The translations under genes were made by a program, and so were the position numbers. The notes beneath the pieces were generated by a model. It saw only the letters and a list, made by a program, of their open reading frames with translations. It had not been told where the DNA came from and searched no databases. Below, piece by piece: positions 24,695-35,035 of a DNA stretch of 64,000 nucleotides. How positions within the stretch are numbered: the first letter of the stretch is position 1; every line of letters begins with the position of its first letter. The stretch spans positions 186,001 through 250,000 of the forward strand of contig MU008185.1 in the NCBI GenBank assembly GCA_010909165.1, written 5' to 3'. Source of the stretch: Anthoceros angustus. Its lineage: Eukaryota; Streptophyta; Anthocerotopsida; Anthocerotales; Anthocerotaceae.

Positions 24695-25429
24695 TTGAGA
24701 TGGCGGCGGAGGCGGAGCAAGAAGGACTTAGCGGGCGGTGGCCGACCCCAGGCGCCACCGCGGCGGAAAAGCGAAAGGCGGAACAAGGCGGCTTCAACCC
24801 GACGCGAAGGTAAGCGGTCGGGAGGCGGGAGGTGTGGGAGGCATAAACCATCTATGGAGGCAAAATGGGAGCATGTCTTGAGGAAGACAAGCCGGACAAA
24901 AGCTGGCGTGCAAGGGTGGGAAGGAGGCTCAAACCTCAAAGCATGTGGTGCCACCTCCAATTCCATCGCCTTTCAGCTACGAGGAAACCGTGCACATCCG
25001 CAGGGAGGCCAGATTGACCCTGTTATGATTTTGCAGAAGGATTGGATGCTCGTCCAGGATCCGCATCCAGAAGAGGAAAGCAAGACATGGGCGCTGAAAC
25101 TACGGATAATGGGTGCGGGGGCTTTGCCCAATCAGAGAGCAAGAGCTGGATGGGTAATCTGGGCAACAATGGATATGAATGAGGGGGAGCCGGAGTTCAC
25201 GCTGTTTTGCACCACCAGGCCATATGAGTTTGATGCTGATCCGGGACCACGATATATCTGGTCTTATGTTCTCGACCTCGGAGGGTTCAATGCCAAGAAA
25301 TGTGCACCTCGCTCACTTGTCGAAGAGTTCCACAGTGCATGCGACAACCGTAAGTTGGAACAAACAATGTCTTTTGAGAACCATGAGGCTAGGATGAGCG
25401 TGATTTTCGCTTTCTCTGTTTCCGGCTAG
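24695..25429 (+). pseudogene. Unrecognised N-terminal frame of the element
   Basis: A 244-codon open frame, the longest in the element. Its first 60 residues are very basic (Arg, Lys and Gly). After about residue 110 the composition becomes that of a folded protein, with GWVIWATMDMNEGEPEFTLF and IWSYVLDLGGFNAKK. The frame is open to its stop, but it lies in line with broken frames of the same element. I do not recognise a domain. It could be the N-terminal part of the large protein that continues into the ParB-like segment, or a separate accessory protein. Confidence 0.35.
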
Positions 25430-26389
25430 TCGGAATGGCCCTCATCGAGGCTATTTGCGGAAGATTACGGCGATGTGGATCACGGAGAGAGCTTTCAATG
25501 AGAAGGGTGAGAGCAGCCCATCAAAGAATTGCGGAAGAGGCGGAGTCGGGCCCCGGATCCCGAAAGTGAACTTGGGCCCTCGGATGAGGAAGATGGCCCC
25601 ATTCCGACGTCCTCGGGCATTCGGAGGAAGAAGTGTCCGGGGCATGAGGAAGACGGAGATCTTTGGGATCTGGCATTGCATGGGGGTCAATGGTTGTCCC
25701 ACCATGGCCTCTGATCCGGAGCAGGCGGCCGGCCCGGTGTGTGAAGGGTGGGCAGGCGAACTTGCCCACCGGATCCTAAGCGGTTTATCCGGTTTCAACA
25801 AGGAGATGGGGTTGGGGCCGGCGGCGCGCCCCAGAGCGCCATGATTCTTCCACGGACCGCGGTGGAAGAATAGACACCATGGGATCCCCCGAGAGGGAAG
25901 AGGGGTGGGTGTGGGCGGTGGCGGGAAGAGGGGTGGGTGTGGAGGCAGGGGCTGAAAGAGAGGAGGAGGCGCGGCCCGGCCCTCCTCACGCGAGGCGAAG
26001 ACCCGGTGAAGGTCGATGGGAAAGCGCCCTGCTTCAAATTTGGATTCTATGCAGGGGACTACAAAGGCACATAGTGGCGGCACGGAGGCGAAGGAAGAAA
26101 AAAACCGAAGAAGCGGCGGTGGAAGATCCGGTTGGAGTCATTCAGGTCCATATTTGACAGAACGGTTAGAAGACGCGATCCGGGATGCACCCCTCTCTCG
26201 CTGAGGATTGACTTCACGAAGAAGGTGGTCTTGGAAACGTGTTGGTCAAGTTGGAGAACTTAAGACCAGCGTCGCACATAGGATCGCGCAGATTCGGTTG
26301 ATGAGGCATGGGCCAATTATTTGGCTAGGGTTATTTCGAAGGGAGGATAGAGGAGGGTGTTTTGCCACTCTTATGTATGATAGATCCAA

Positions 26390-26637
26390 GTGAGTGCTGA
26401 CCTCGGCAAGCGGAAGATGGCGGGCGAAAAAATACGTTATGGGGTTCTTGGTGGGAACCATACATATGCGACCATGAAACATCTATGTGATATCTCACCG
26501 TGGAAGAAGAGGTTTCAATATGTGGAAGCACATGTCTATTGTGGGCTTCTTGGAAATCAGTCTTGTACGGATCACAATACCATGTCGGACGGAAGAAAGA
26601 AGATGAACTTCATTGAGCGGTCCGGTGCCACGAGATG
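26390..26637 (+). pseudogene. ParB-like nuclease-fold segment
   Basis: The frame contains YGVLGGNHTYATMKHL, then about 20 residues, then VEAHVYCGLL and DHNTMSDG. A beta strand followed by GGNH and a helix beginning with A is the central motif of ParB/sulfiredoxin-like domains (usual form D/G-G-x-H-R-x-x-A). The later V-Y-x-x-L ... H-N pattern recalls ParB-like domains of phage and mobile-element proteins. In bacteria and phages such domains are often fused to or encoded beside amino-DNA methyltransferases, which is also the order here. The preceding strand region (26,150-26,390) is frameshifted. The assignment rests on motif spacing, not on a profile search. Confidence 0.45.
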
Positions 26638-27289
26638 AGCTGCAGTTGCGAAGCGAAAGTGAGATGACCATGGCATGGAAGTACAATGCATGTACAAAGT
26701 GCTTGGATTGATTGAGGATGATGAAGGGCGAAGGCGATGTCTACAAGCGAACAAAGTAGACAATCGCACACATTTTATGCATCGCCATGGCGAGGAGGAA
26801 GGTGTGGGACAATGTGGACTTGATTTTTCAAAGTGGGAGGTGGAGAGCTTGAGCGGAAGAAGCATTTACCTGAGGACTAGCAAGAAAGGGAAAGGAAGGA
26901 AGATGGTGAGGAGAAGCAAGTGGACACAGTATACGTAAAGCCAAAGGACATGTTGGCAAAGCCATGGAAATCCTTCCAAGGAATACCAGCTGGAGAGTGC
27001 GGGCAGCAAATTCTGGTCACAGCTACAGAAAAAGTTTTAACTGGACTTATTGATTTGAAGGGCATGGACGAGGAGATCACTTTGCGGAAGAAGTTCCATG
27101 TCATACAAGTTGCTATGGTAAAACACCTGGGGTGCTCTTCGTTCGCTGAGGTGCGAGAAGAATATCCGTTGCATTCGACAGACCAGATGTTGTCCCGCTT
27201 TCAAACTGCTTTTGCTGGAAAGGTTAGTTTCCTGCCCATGTGTGTTCGAAAAGTGCGGGGAGGCGCGGCCGGCCTCTCTGTCTTTGCGT

Positions 27290-28250
27290 TTGACTAACCA
27301 TCATGTGTTTGGCAGCCGAAGGATATTGAGGTCCTTTCCAAACTTCCGATGTCTTCCAACATTTCATTTTGAGTAAATAATTGGAAAGGGGCTGGAGACG
27401 ACGGCGTGCTCTGCGAGACAAGGACCTTGAGGAAGGATTGGAGGTCTTCAATGTTCCATCCTCGGACAAACAAGTACAATACCAAGTGGAAAGCAGGGAT
27501 GTTTTGGACATGCGAGGATTTCTGAGAGGCCGGTACACACCACTGGTGATGGACGTTCCAAGGGGGTTTCAAATTGGGCCCTTGGACAAACGAGTTGACA
27601 TGCAGATGATGGACACTATTTTGCAGAGTTTTGCGGAGAAAACTACTTCGGATGAGTTGAGAATGATTGTCATGCATGGTGTGGAGGAGGCTCACGTGAG
27701 GGAGTCAATGCGAAAGTGGAGCAAGAAAGGGGCTTGGTCTCATTTGTATGGGACAAGACCAACATGAACAATGACGGTGGATTGAAACCGTGGAATATGT
27801 CACGGTAGGGTGGGGCATGGGAGATGGATTCACGAGGATAGAGTTCCAATGATGCCTAATGCCATGCACGGCACTTTCAACAATGGAGTGCAGCGATCGC
27901 ACGATACGGTTGTGAAGAAAGCAGTGTACATGTCCCAAGACAAGCTGGTTGTTTGCCCATACGAGGCCTCGGGCTTATGATGAAACTTATCGAACCTTCT
28001 CGCGAGAGGGATTGGATTTTGGACGTATGCTCGGAAGTGGGACAACGTTATTGGCTTCCTCATGCGTGGAATTGTATTCTTGTTGAAGGACGAGGTGTCG
28101 GGATACATACCACCGCATTCGGGCATGAGGTTACGCGATCTTTGAAGAAGCGTTTGACGCCCACCGCAGAGGTCTTGCGCTTTAGGCGAAGGAGGTGTGT
28201 ATCGGTGAGAAGGACTCCACAAGCGCAGTTGTTTCCTTAAACGCAAGGCA
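27290..28250 (+). pseudogene. N4/N6 amino-DNA methyltransferase-like, broken
   Basis: Motifs occur in the order of beta-class amino-methyltransferases. LVMDVPRGFQIGP (about 27,545-27,585) stands where the catalytic D/N/S-P-P-Y/F motif IV is expected. In another frame VSFVWDKTN (27,738-27,765) matches the usual W-x-K-x-N strand. MMKLIEPSRERDWILDVCS (27,977-28,033) matches the target-end helix followed by SAM-binding motif I, with the G-x-G-T-T part in a shifted frame (GTTLLAS). NCILVE (28,070-28,090) matches the acidic strand that follows motif I. A catalytic proline is replaced (DVPR for DPPY), and several frame changes are needed, so the gene is dead as written. Such enzymes methylate adenine or cytosine amino groups in bacteria; a plant mobile element carrying one would be unusual. 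Confidence 0.5.
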
Positions 28251-28940
28251 AGACCAAAAGCGGTGATCTTTTGGCGGATGGGCAGCAAACTTTGGAAGTG
28301 TGGGCCTTCCCAGCCGACGGCGGTGCAAGAGAGAAGACACAAGGGCGTTGGGGAGAGCGATAGCCGATGAAGAGGAAGTGGGCGCTTAATCTGCTATTGT
28401 GATGGATTGAGTTTTCTACCCGAGTCCCAAGTTAGCCCTAAGGAATAGGCTTAGTGTTCTCATGTCATGTGCATCCGCCGCTGCTTAGTTCATAATCTTG
28501 GGACCGTTCATTGCGGCAAGTGTTGTCTTGGTTTTAAGGCCCAAATAACAATGAAGGGCGCGGCCGGCGCCCTCTATCCGCTTTCATGTCTTTGTTGCGC
28601 CGAACACGTTTTTGAATACCTACGTGTTCTACCATGGTCGACCTTTCTTCAAAAGAGCTAAAAGGCATATGGACCGTGTGTCATGTGCAAAGAGGGTTTT
28701 CATTTCACGGAAGGGGGTTCGGATATTCACCCCCTTCACAAGATATCGTGTTCCGATGACTTGCAGCTGGATCTTTTTGATTGGTGCGCCAAATGTCCAG
28801 CTCATTCGAGTTTGATGCACGTATAGATGCATGGGCCTTGGTTTCTAGTTGAGCTACATTTTCCAAAATTCGACATGTATGATGGTGATTTCTAATGGCC
28901 AGCCTTTTGAAGATGACAATGTTTTACAATATTTTGCAGA
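27840..28940 (+). repeat. Direct repeat b, copy 1
   Basis: Matches 29,712-30,820 in the same orientation, offset by about 1.88 kb, with scattered small indels. It contains the motif I part of the methyltransferase-like frame and its 3' end, followed by a block with GTTCTACCATGGTCGACC and GGATATTCACCCC. That block also occurs in related form in the X/E modules (10,640-10,680 and 20,930-20,960). Confidence 0.8.
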
Positions 28941-28941
28941 G

Positions 28942-29610
28942 AAGCAAGAAAATAAATAGATTAGATGATTTGTCCTTGAGTAATGAAAGCACTGGGGATG
29001 CAATCGAACATAAGTATAAGAGCATACTTTTGCCACTCGACTAGTGAGAGCAGGAGTGTCTGAAGAAGAGGGTCATCGCCTAGTTGGGGATTTTGACCAA
29101 ATGGGTGTATTTGCTGAGGTAAGGAGGACACATGCATACCCACATGGCTTGCGGCCCACTAGAGCAGCTAGGTGTTCGAGACAAACTATAGCCAAGCTTT
29201 GCCGTGAGATTTTGAATTTAAGATCCGACTTGCTCCATGCCGCTTCCATGGGTAGATTAAGGTTGAAAGCGGTATGGACTTGACAAGAAAAAATGTAAGC
29301 TCAAGAGTTTGATCAAGAAGGGTTGAGGGGCCTCACCATCCTTTCATGTCAATTCTGCAGAGGCCTAATGTTGCAGATCTAAGTCACGGCTTATCTTCGA
29401 CATGGAGGGGCTGGTCAGTCGGTGTATACCATCCGGGATTGCTCAATCACGGGGTTTGAAAAGAGAATTGATGTGAGTGTTGGTGTGGTGGTAAGTATGC
29501 ACGGGCAACCTGCAGGCGAAGTGTTTGCCTACACAAGTATTGACGCAACCCTCTCCAAACCCGGTGTATTGCACCTTTCACTTATGCTCCAGTTCTTTGG
29601 AGGATAAGTG
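28942..29610 (+). repeat. Direct repeat a, copy 1
   Basis: Begins with AGCAAGAAAATAAATAGATT and ends after CTCCAGTTCTTTGGAGGATA. Further copies follow at 30,823-31,500 and 31,617-32,283. Each holds an open frame with the peptide IRDCSITGFEKRIDVSVGVV and ends GVLHLSLMLQFFGG, of unknown function. Confidence 0.8.
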
Positions 29611-29689
29611 CGATCATCGACCACTTGGTACAAATGTATGTCCGCATTTATGCGGAAGGTGGGGCACATTAGGTCTTCTTTGGGCTCGG

Positions 29690-30820
29690 ATGCATGGGGC
29701 ATGGGAGATGGATTCACAGGATAGAGTTCCAATGATGCCTAATGCCATGCACGGCACTTTCAACAATGGGAGGTCCGTGATCGCACGATACTTGCCAGAA
29801 GAAACAGTGTACATGTCCCAAGACAAGCTGGTTGTTTGCCCATACCGAGGCCTCGGGCTTATGATGAAACTTATCGAACCTTCTCGCGAGAGGGATTGGA
29901 TTTTGGACGTATGCTCGGAGTGGGACAACGTTATTGGCTTCCTCGCCGAATTGTATTGCGAAGCCGAGGTGGTGTGGATACATACCACCGCATTGCCGGG
30001 CATGAGGTTACGCGATCTTTGAAGAAGAGCTGACGTTTGACGCCCACCGCAGAGGTCTTGCGCAGTTTTGGGCGAAGGAGGTGTGTATCAGCGAGAAGGA
30101 CTCCCTGCAAGCGCAGGTTGTTTCCTTAAACGCAAGGCGGCTAAAGACCAAAACTGGTGATCTTTTGGCGGATGGGCAGCAAACTTTGGACACTGGCAGC
30201 CTTCCCGACCCTTGACGACGCAAGAGAACAAGAAGACACAAGGGCGTTGGGGAGAGCGATAGCCGATGAAGAGGAAGTGGAGCGCTGTAACTGCTATTGT
30301 GATGGATTCGAGTTTTCTCGCCGAGTCCCAAGTTAGCCCTAAGGAATAGGCTTAGTGTTCTCATGTCATGTGCATCCGCCGCTTTAGTTCATACCGTGTT
30401 ATGGGACCGTTCATTGCGGCAAGTGTTGTCTTCTTTGCCGCCCAACAACACGAAAGGCGGCCGCCGCCTCATCCGCTTTCATGTCTTTGTTAACACGCTT
30501 TTTTTGAATACCTACGTGTTCTACCATGGTCGACCTTTCTTCAAAAGAGCTAAAAGGCATATTTCGGACTGTGTCATGTGCAAAGAGGGTTTTCATTTCA
30601 CGGAAGGGGTTCGGATATTCACCCCTTCACAAGATATCGTGTTGGTTGCGTTGGATCTTTTTGATTGGTGCGCCAAAATGTCCGGCTCATTCGAGTTTGA
30701 TGCACGTATAGATGCATGGGCCTTGGTTTCTAGTTGAGCTACATTTTCCAAAATTCGACATGTATGATGGTGATTTCTAATGGCCAGCCTTTTGAAGATG
30801 ACAATGTTTTACAATATTTT
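29690..30820 (+). pseudogene. Direct repeat b, copy 2, with methyltransferase motif I
   Basis: This copy keeps the reading frame better than copy 1. One open frame carries FNNGRSVIARYLPEE, VYMSQDKLVVCPYRG, MMKLIEPSRERDWILDVCS and NVIGFLAELYC without a break (29,755-30,019). The G-x-G-T-T loop is still lost, because the sequence reads CSEWDN. The upstream catalytic motif IV is not part of the duplication, so this copy could never have encoded a whole enzyme. Downstream are coiled-coil-like pieces (EEADV, QAQVVSLNAR) near 30,020-30,140 and the shared GTTCTACCATGG block near 30,517. Confidence 0.5.
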
Positions 30821-30822
30821 GC

Positions 30823-31500
30823 AGAGAAGCAAGAAAATAAATAGATTAGATGATTTGTCCTTGAGTAATGAAAGCCTGTCGGATGCAATCGAACATAAGT
30901 ATAAGAGAGCATCGCACTGGCTACGAGCCTAGTGAGCTGTGGAGTGTCTGAAGAAGAGGGCGATCGCCTAGTTGGGGATTTTGACCAAATGGCTGAGTAT
31001 TTGGAGGCCGAAAGGAGGACTGCTTATACCCACCGTGACTATACGCGCTATATGGCAGACTAGGTGTTCGAGACAAACTATAGCCAAGCTTTGCAGAGAT
31101 TTTGAATTTAAGATCCGACTTGCTCCATGTGCCACCCATGGGTAGATTAAGGTTGGTATGGACTTGACATGGACTTGACAAAAAATGTAAGCTCAAGAGT
31201 TTGATCAAGAAGGGTTGAGGGGCCTCACCATCCTTTCATGTCAATTCTGCAGAGGCCTAATGTTGCAGATCTAAGTCACGGCTTATCTTCGACATGGAGG
31301 GGCTGGTCAGTCGGTGTATACCATCCGGGATTGCTCAATCACGGGGTTTGAAAAGAGAATTGATGTGAGTGTTGGTGTGGTGGTAAGTATGCACGGGCAA
31401 CCTGCAGGCGAAGTGTTTGCCTACACAAGTATTGACGCAGCCCTCTCCAAACCCGGTGTATTGCACCTTTCACTTATGCTCCAGTTCTTTGGAGGATAAG
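30823..31500 (+). repeat. Direct repeat a, copy 2
   Basis: Closely matches 31,617-32,283. The stretch 30,900-31,250 is nearly base-for-base the same as 31,700-32,030, so the 0.79 kb duplication that made copy 3 is much younger than the 1.88 kb duplication. It encodes a frame with EEEGDRLVGDFDQMAEYLE on the plus strand, interrupted by stops. Confidence 0.8.
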
Positions 31501-31616
31501 TGCGCCAGTCATCCGGCCACTTGGTACAAATGTATGTCCGCATTTGTATGGGAAGGTAAGGCACATTAGGTCTTCTTTGGGCTCGGATGCATGGGGCATG
31601 GTTTTACAATATTTTG

Positions 31617-32283
31617 CGAGAAGCAAGAAAATAAATAGATTAGATGATTTGTCCTTGAGTAATGAAAGCCTGGCTTGGATGCAATCGAACATAAGTATAA
31701 GAGAGCATCGCACTGGCTACGAGCCTAGTGAGCTGTGGAGTGTCTGAAGAAGAGGGCGATCGCCTAGTTGGGGATTTTGACCAAATGGCTGAGTATTTGG
31801 AGGCCGAAAGGAGGACTGCTTATACCCACCGTGACTATACGCGCTATATGGCAGACTAGGTGTTCGAGACAAACTATAGCCAAGCTTTGCAGAGATTTTG
31901 AATTTAAGATCCGACTTGCTCCATGTGCCACCCATGGGTAGATTAAGGTTGGTATGGACTTGACATGGACTTGACAAAAAATGTAAGCTCAAGAGTTTGA
32001 TCAAGAAGGGTTGAGGGGCCTCACCATCCTTTCATGTGCCCACCAAGGCCTAATGTTGCATCTGCGGCTTATCTTCGACATGGAGGGGCCAGGCAGCATG
32101 CACGCCATCCGGGATTGCTCTGAATCACGGGGTTTGAAAAGAGAATTGATGTGAGTGTTGGTGTGGTGGTAAGTATGCACAGGCAACTTGAACGAAAGTG
32201 TTTGCCTACACAAGTATTGACGCAACCCTCTCCAAACCCGGTGTATTGCACCTTTCACTTATGCTCCAGTTCTTTGGAGGATA
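31617..32283 (+). repeat. Direct repeat a, copy 3
   Basis: The youngest copy, almost identical to copy 2 over its first 400 bp and diverging near 32,035, where about 20 bp are changed. After 32,283 it runs on to 32,390 and then joins the Ty1/copia fragment. Confidence 0.8.
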
Positions 32284-32389
32284 AGTGCGCCAGTCATCCG
32301 GCCACTTGGTACAAATGTATGTCCGGCATTTGTACGCAAGGTGGGCACATTAGGTCTTCTTTGGGCTCGGATGCATGGAGAGGGTTTGC

Positions 32390-33075
32390 AAATCATTGAA
32401 AACAGTGAAATGAGACATGTGCATTTCTGGATGGTTGGGGCCAAAATGGGGTTCGGAGAGAAACCCCTATGCTGGGAAACACTGTTCCTTCTGTTTGTTA
32501 GTAAATGGACCCGACCAGACATCACATTCTCCGTTAACACTGCTTCTCAATTTCTGGAGTGACCTGGAAGAAACCACTGGACGGTAGTCAAGATGATTTT
32601 CCATTATCTGAAGGGCACACAATACTTGGGACTCTGCTACAAACGTACACGTACTGGTCCTATCTTACATGGTTTTGCAGATGCTGACTGGGCCTCTGAT
32701 GGTGATTCTCGCAAGAGTTTGTCCGCATATGTCTTCCTACTATCCTCTGCTTCATGATCGAGCTGGGCTCAGACCAACATTGCCACATCAGTACAAAGCG
32801 GAGTACAAATGTTTGGTGCGACAAAGGAAGTAGAGTGGGAGAGAGCATTTCTAGCATCTGTACATGCTGAGCAGAGTGGACCCACTGACCTTTTCTGTGA
32901 TAATCAGTCAGCCTTGGCCCTTGTTGAGCGTCCTCATTTCCATGCTCGTACTAAGCACATAGAAATACAGCACCATTACGTTAGAGATGTGAAGTCTCGA
33001 GGCATAGTTGCCCACATGTTACCATGCGGTCGATGCAAACATCGGCCGACATTCCCGACTAGTCCTTCCTAATAC
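32390..33075 (+). pseudogene. Ty1/copia polyprotein fragment (RT end and RNase H)
   Basis: The plus strand shows TRPDITFSVN, HYLKGTQYLGLCY, FADADWASDGDSRKS, FCDNQSALAL and RTKHIEIQHHYVRD in the order seen at the end of a Ty1/copia polyprotein. The first belongs to the end of the reverse transcriptase region and the rest to RNase H. A frame change and stops (for example near 32,560 and 32,755) break it. gag, protease, integrase and most of the reverse transcriptase are missing. The polypurine tract and LTR-like sequence at 34,010-34,138 lie downstream in the right order. Confidence 0.85.
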
Positions 33076-34010
33076 ATAGACATCTGACACATGTAAAAGG
33101 CTTAGGCTTGGTAGATTATTCATAGTACTTTACTGCATAACTTAGCTTACACGGGTTGCCCTACTGTGCCCTGCACACTTCTACTCTAACATTTTGAGGG
33201 CTCTCGTGTTCTTCCCTGTTGCCTGCATAGCCAACCAGTCTTCATTAGCAGGTCTTCTTTGCAGCTTGCCATGTCGTGAACAGAGTCTTGACACCAACAT
33301 CTATGTTCATCTTCAGTGGGAGTTTGTTAGGACAGGTAGGTTGTATAGTACAGTTAAGCTATTGTCCAGTGGATGAAGCATCAAACAGATTTAATCCTGG
33401 ACAGTAGCATCGTGTCAAATCGTTACCTTCTTCTTTGCTAGGCAGAGTCCCTCTTCAACGCTTCCAGCAGTGGCTCAGCCCTAGCAATGTTGTATCCTCT
33501 AGAACCCAGCTGCCTCAGCAAATCATCCAAGTCTCGTTCTCCGCCCTCGACTTGTGGCCTTGCTGAGATCTGCGAAACCAGTGTGGCAGCCCTCCTCTTT
33601 GTTATGTCCAGCTGCTCTTCTAGCTCGGCCCATCTGGCGTCGACGTTCAGCAGATGCCATATGAGCTGTTGGTCAGCAACAGTCGGCCACTTTTTAGCTT
33701 CGACATGGTTCGCTGGGTTGCTGTACTGGGATTCTTCCTTGTTCTCTTCTTCTGCTTGCTGCTCTGTCCTCGAAGCCTGGCTAGATATCCCTGTGTTGCG
33801 TGTGCGAACCATCCTGGCGATGAGCGGGGTGGCGATGATGGCGACAGCGGCTATGTATAGCAGGAGCAGAGTTGTGACAATCTAGGATGTTTACTAGCGG
33901 CTATCGCTGAAGCGGTGCGCGAGGGTACCGAATCGCTGGCGTTTTAGGGCTTGTTATCTGGATAAGGTTTCGAAGGTGTTTCAATGCTTTTACTTTTAAC
34001 CCGTCGAGAT
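33076..34010. other. Interval between copia RNase H and LTR-like end, with one minus-strand frame
   Basis: Contains AT-rich sequence to 33,430 with no feature I can support, and then a 124-codon minus-strand frame (described separately). The interval is longer than the usual distance from RNase H to the 3' LTR of a copia element, so an insertion or a different element may lie here. Confidence 0.4.
33438..33812 (-). CDS. Hypothetical coiled-coil-like protein, 124 aa
   Basis: An intact open frame from ATG to TGA on the minus strand. The protein begins MVRTRNTGISSQ and is rich in Glu, Gln and Arg. The part at residues 55-110 (RWAELEEQLDITKRRAATLV ... DLDDLLRQLG) could form a coiled coil. Basic MVRTRN-type starts are seen in some retroelement gag proteins, and the frame sits between copia RNase H and an LTR-like end but on the opposite strand. 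I recognise no family. It could be a remnant of a second retroelement or a small gene; chance cannot be excluded. Confidence 0.3.
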   Translation of the reverse strand: MVRTRNTGISSQASRTEQQAEEENKEESQYSNPANHVEAKKWPTVADQQLIWHLLNVDARWAELEEQLDITKRRAATLVSQISARPQVEGGERDLDDLLRQLGSRGYNIARAEPLLEALKRDSA

Positions 34011-34138
34011 TAAGTGGGAGTGTTGAACATGTAACCTGCTAGGGTTAAATAGTACTTAGTTATTTAGGGTTACTTATCCAACTTGTATATATATACTTTT
34101 ATTCATTCCTTGTAGTTAGTTGCCTTTTGTTCATTGCA
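34006..34138 (+). mobile_element. Polypurine tract and short copia-type 3' LTR
   Basis: TAAGTGGGAG (34,011-34,020) is followed directly by TGTTGAACATG, the typical polypurine tract and TG start of a copia 3' LTR. The sequence contains a TATATATATA run near 34,086-34,096 and can be ended at ...TTGCA (34,138). At about 118 bp this is short for an LTR, so it may be truncated. No 5' partner is in the window. Confidence 0.5.
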
Positions 34139-35035
34139 TGACTACCTCAACCTCATTGACGACCAGCCGGGCGCGCACTAATTCCATGTTGTATAGTATG
34201 GGGTTCGATCCCAAGGGAATGATCCGTTCCGTTTGCTAACTATTCGCCTACTCCGGATTCCCAATTTATCCCGACCACCCCCGTATCTAAAAAAAACCTT
34301 CCGCACGCATTACGAAGGTGATGGCGGCTCACCTTTGTTGCGGACCGCGGGTCTATCTACTACCGCTGCAAAACGCCGCCACCGAACCTCCTTCAGCGGG
34401 AGGGATAGCGAGGCACTGCACGGTGGGGCCCGCGGCCGGTTATACTAGGGCGATCGCCTAGCTACATGAGCGTAGGACCACAGGCGGAACTCAAGGTACC
34501 TTCTTACCCTTCCGACGAACTGGACCGGGGTCCGTACTACCCTTCGGATCGTCAGCGCCCTAAGGTTACAACCTCAAACCCAACCGTACCACCATTCGGA
34601 TCGCCTACTTCTTACCCTTCGCTCACCTTCCTTCATGCTTCATAAATCTCTCTACCGTACAGGCCCGGTATGGCCAAACGTTTAAGGACTCGTTCTCGTC
34701 CCAGTCTCTCCTCTCAACTGGGAGTCCCTGCTCCCGCTCCACTCTCGTCACTTTCGTCTGCACCCTATGTTGCCTGGTTTGGCGTTGTGCATTCTGGTGA
34801 AGGCCGGGCTGCATCACCTCCACTTGAAGAGCACCCTTTGTCTTGGGGTAGATGGATTTTCCCATCTTTTTTTTATAATAAAGTCTCCATTGTCTATATG
34901 AGTGAAAAATTCAAAATGGGGGAGCAAGCGATGTATATGTGGAGGCGATAGACACGCGTCGTCGGGAAGATGCTGTGCCAGTTTAGCAGTTGAAGAAAGA
35001 GCTGAACTTTTTGGTGAAGGGTCGGGAGGAGAAAC
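34139..35035. other. Intergenic region upstream of L-galactose dehydrogenase
   Basis: Includes GTTCGATCCCAAGGGAATG (34,204-34,222) and repeated CTTACCCTTC / CCTTCGGATCG motifs (34,510-34,620), which suggest another decayed repeat. A TTATAATAAAG motif at 34,873-34,883 is a possible TATA region for the gene that starts at 35,036. Nothing else is recognisable. Confidence 0.4.

Larger units (their letters stand above)
24300..28400 (+). mobile_element. Degenerate element with ParB-like and methyltransferase motifs
   Basis: A run of plus-strand frames, all in one direction and interrupted by small indels, extends from 24,695 to about 28,350. The first part (24,695-25,429) is a 244-codon frame with a conserved-looking stretch YEFDADPGPRYIWSYVLDLG. 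A GC-rich low-complexity linker (25,450-26,160) follows, then the ParB-like segment (26,390-26,637), an unassigned middle (26,675-27,297) and the methyltransferase-like part (27,290-28,250). I see no clear terminal repeats. Its mobile nature is inferred from the decayed state, its tandem copies and the related remnant at 20,640-21,100. Confidence 0.5.

Noticed and set aside
34204-34222. tRNA-like GTTCGATCCC as a tRNA gene
   Set aside because: Only the T-arm-like string is present; no acceptor or anticodon stem can be formed. Possibly a repeat remnant.
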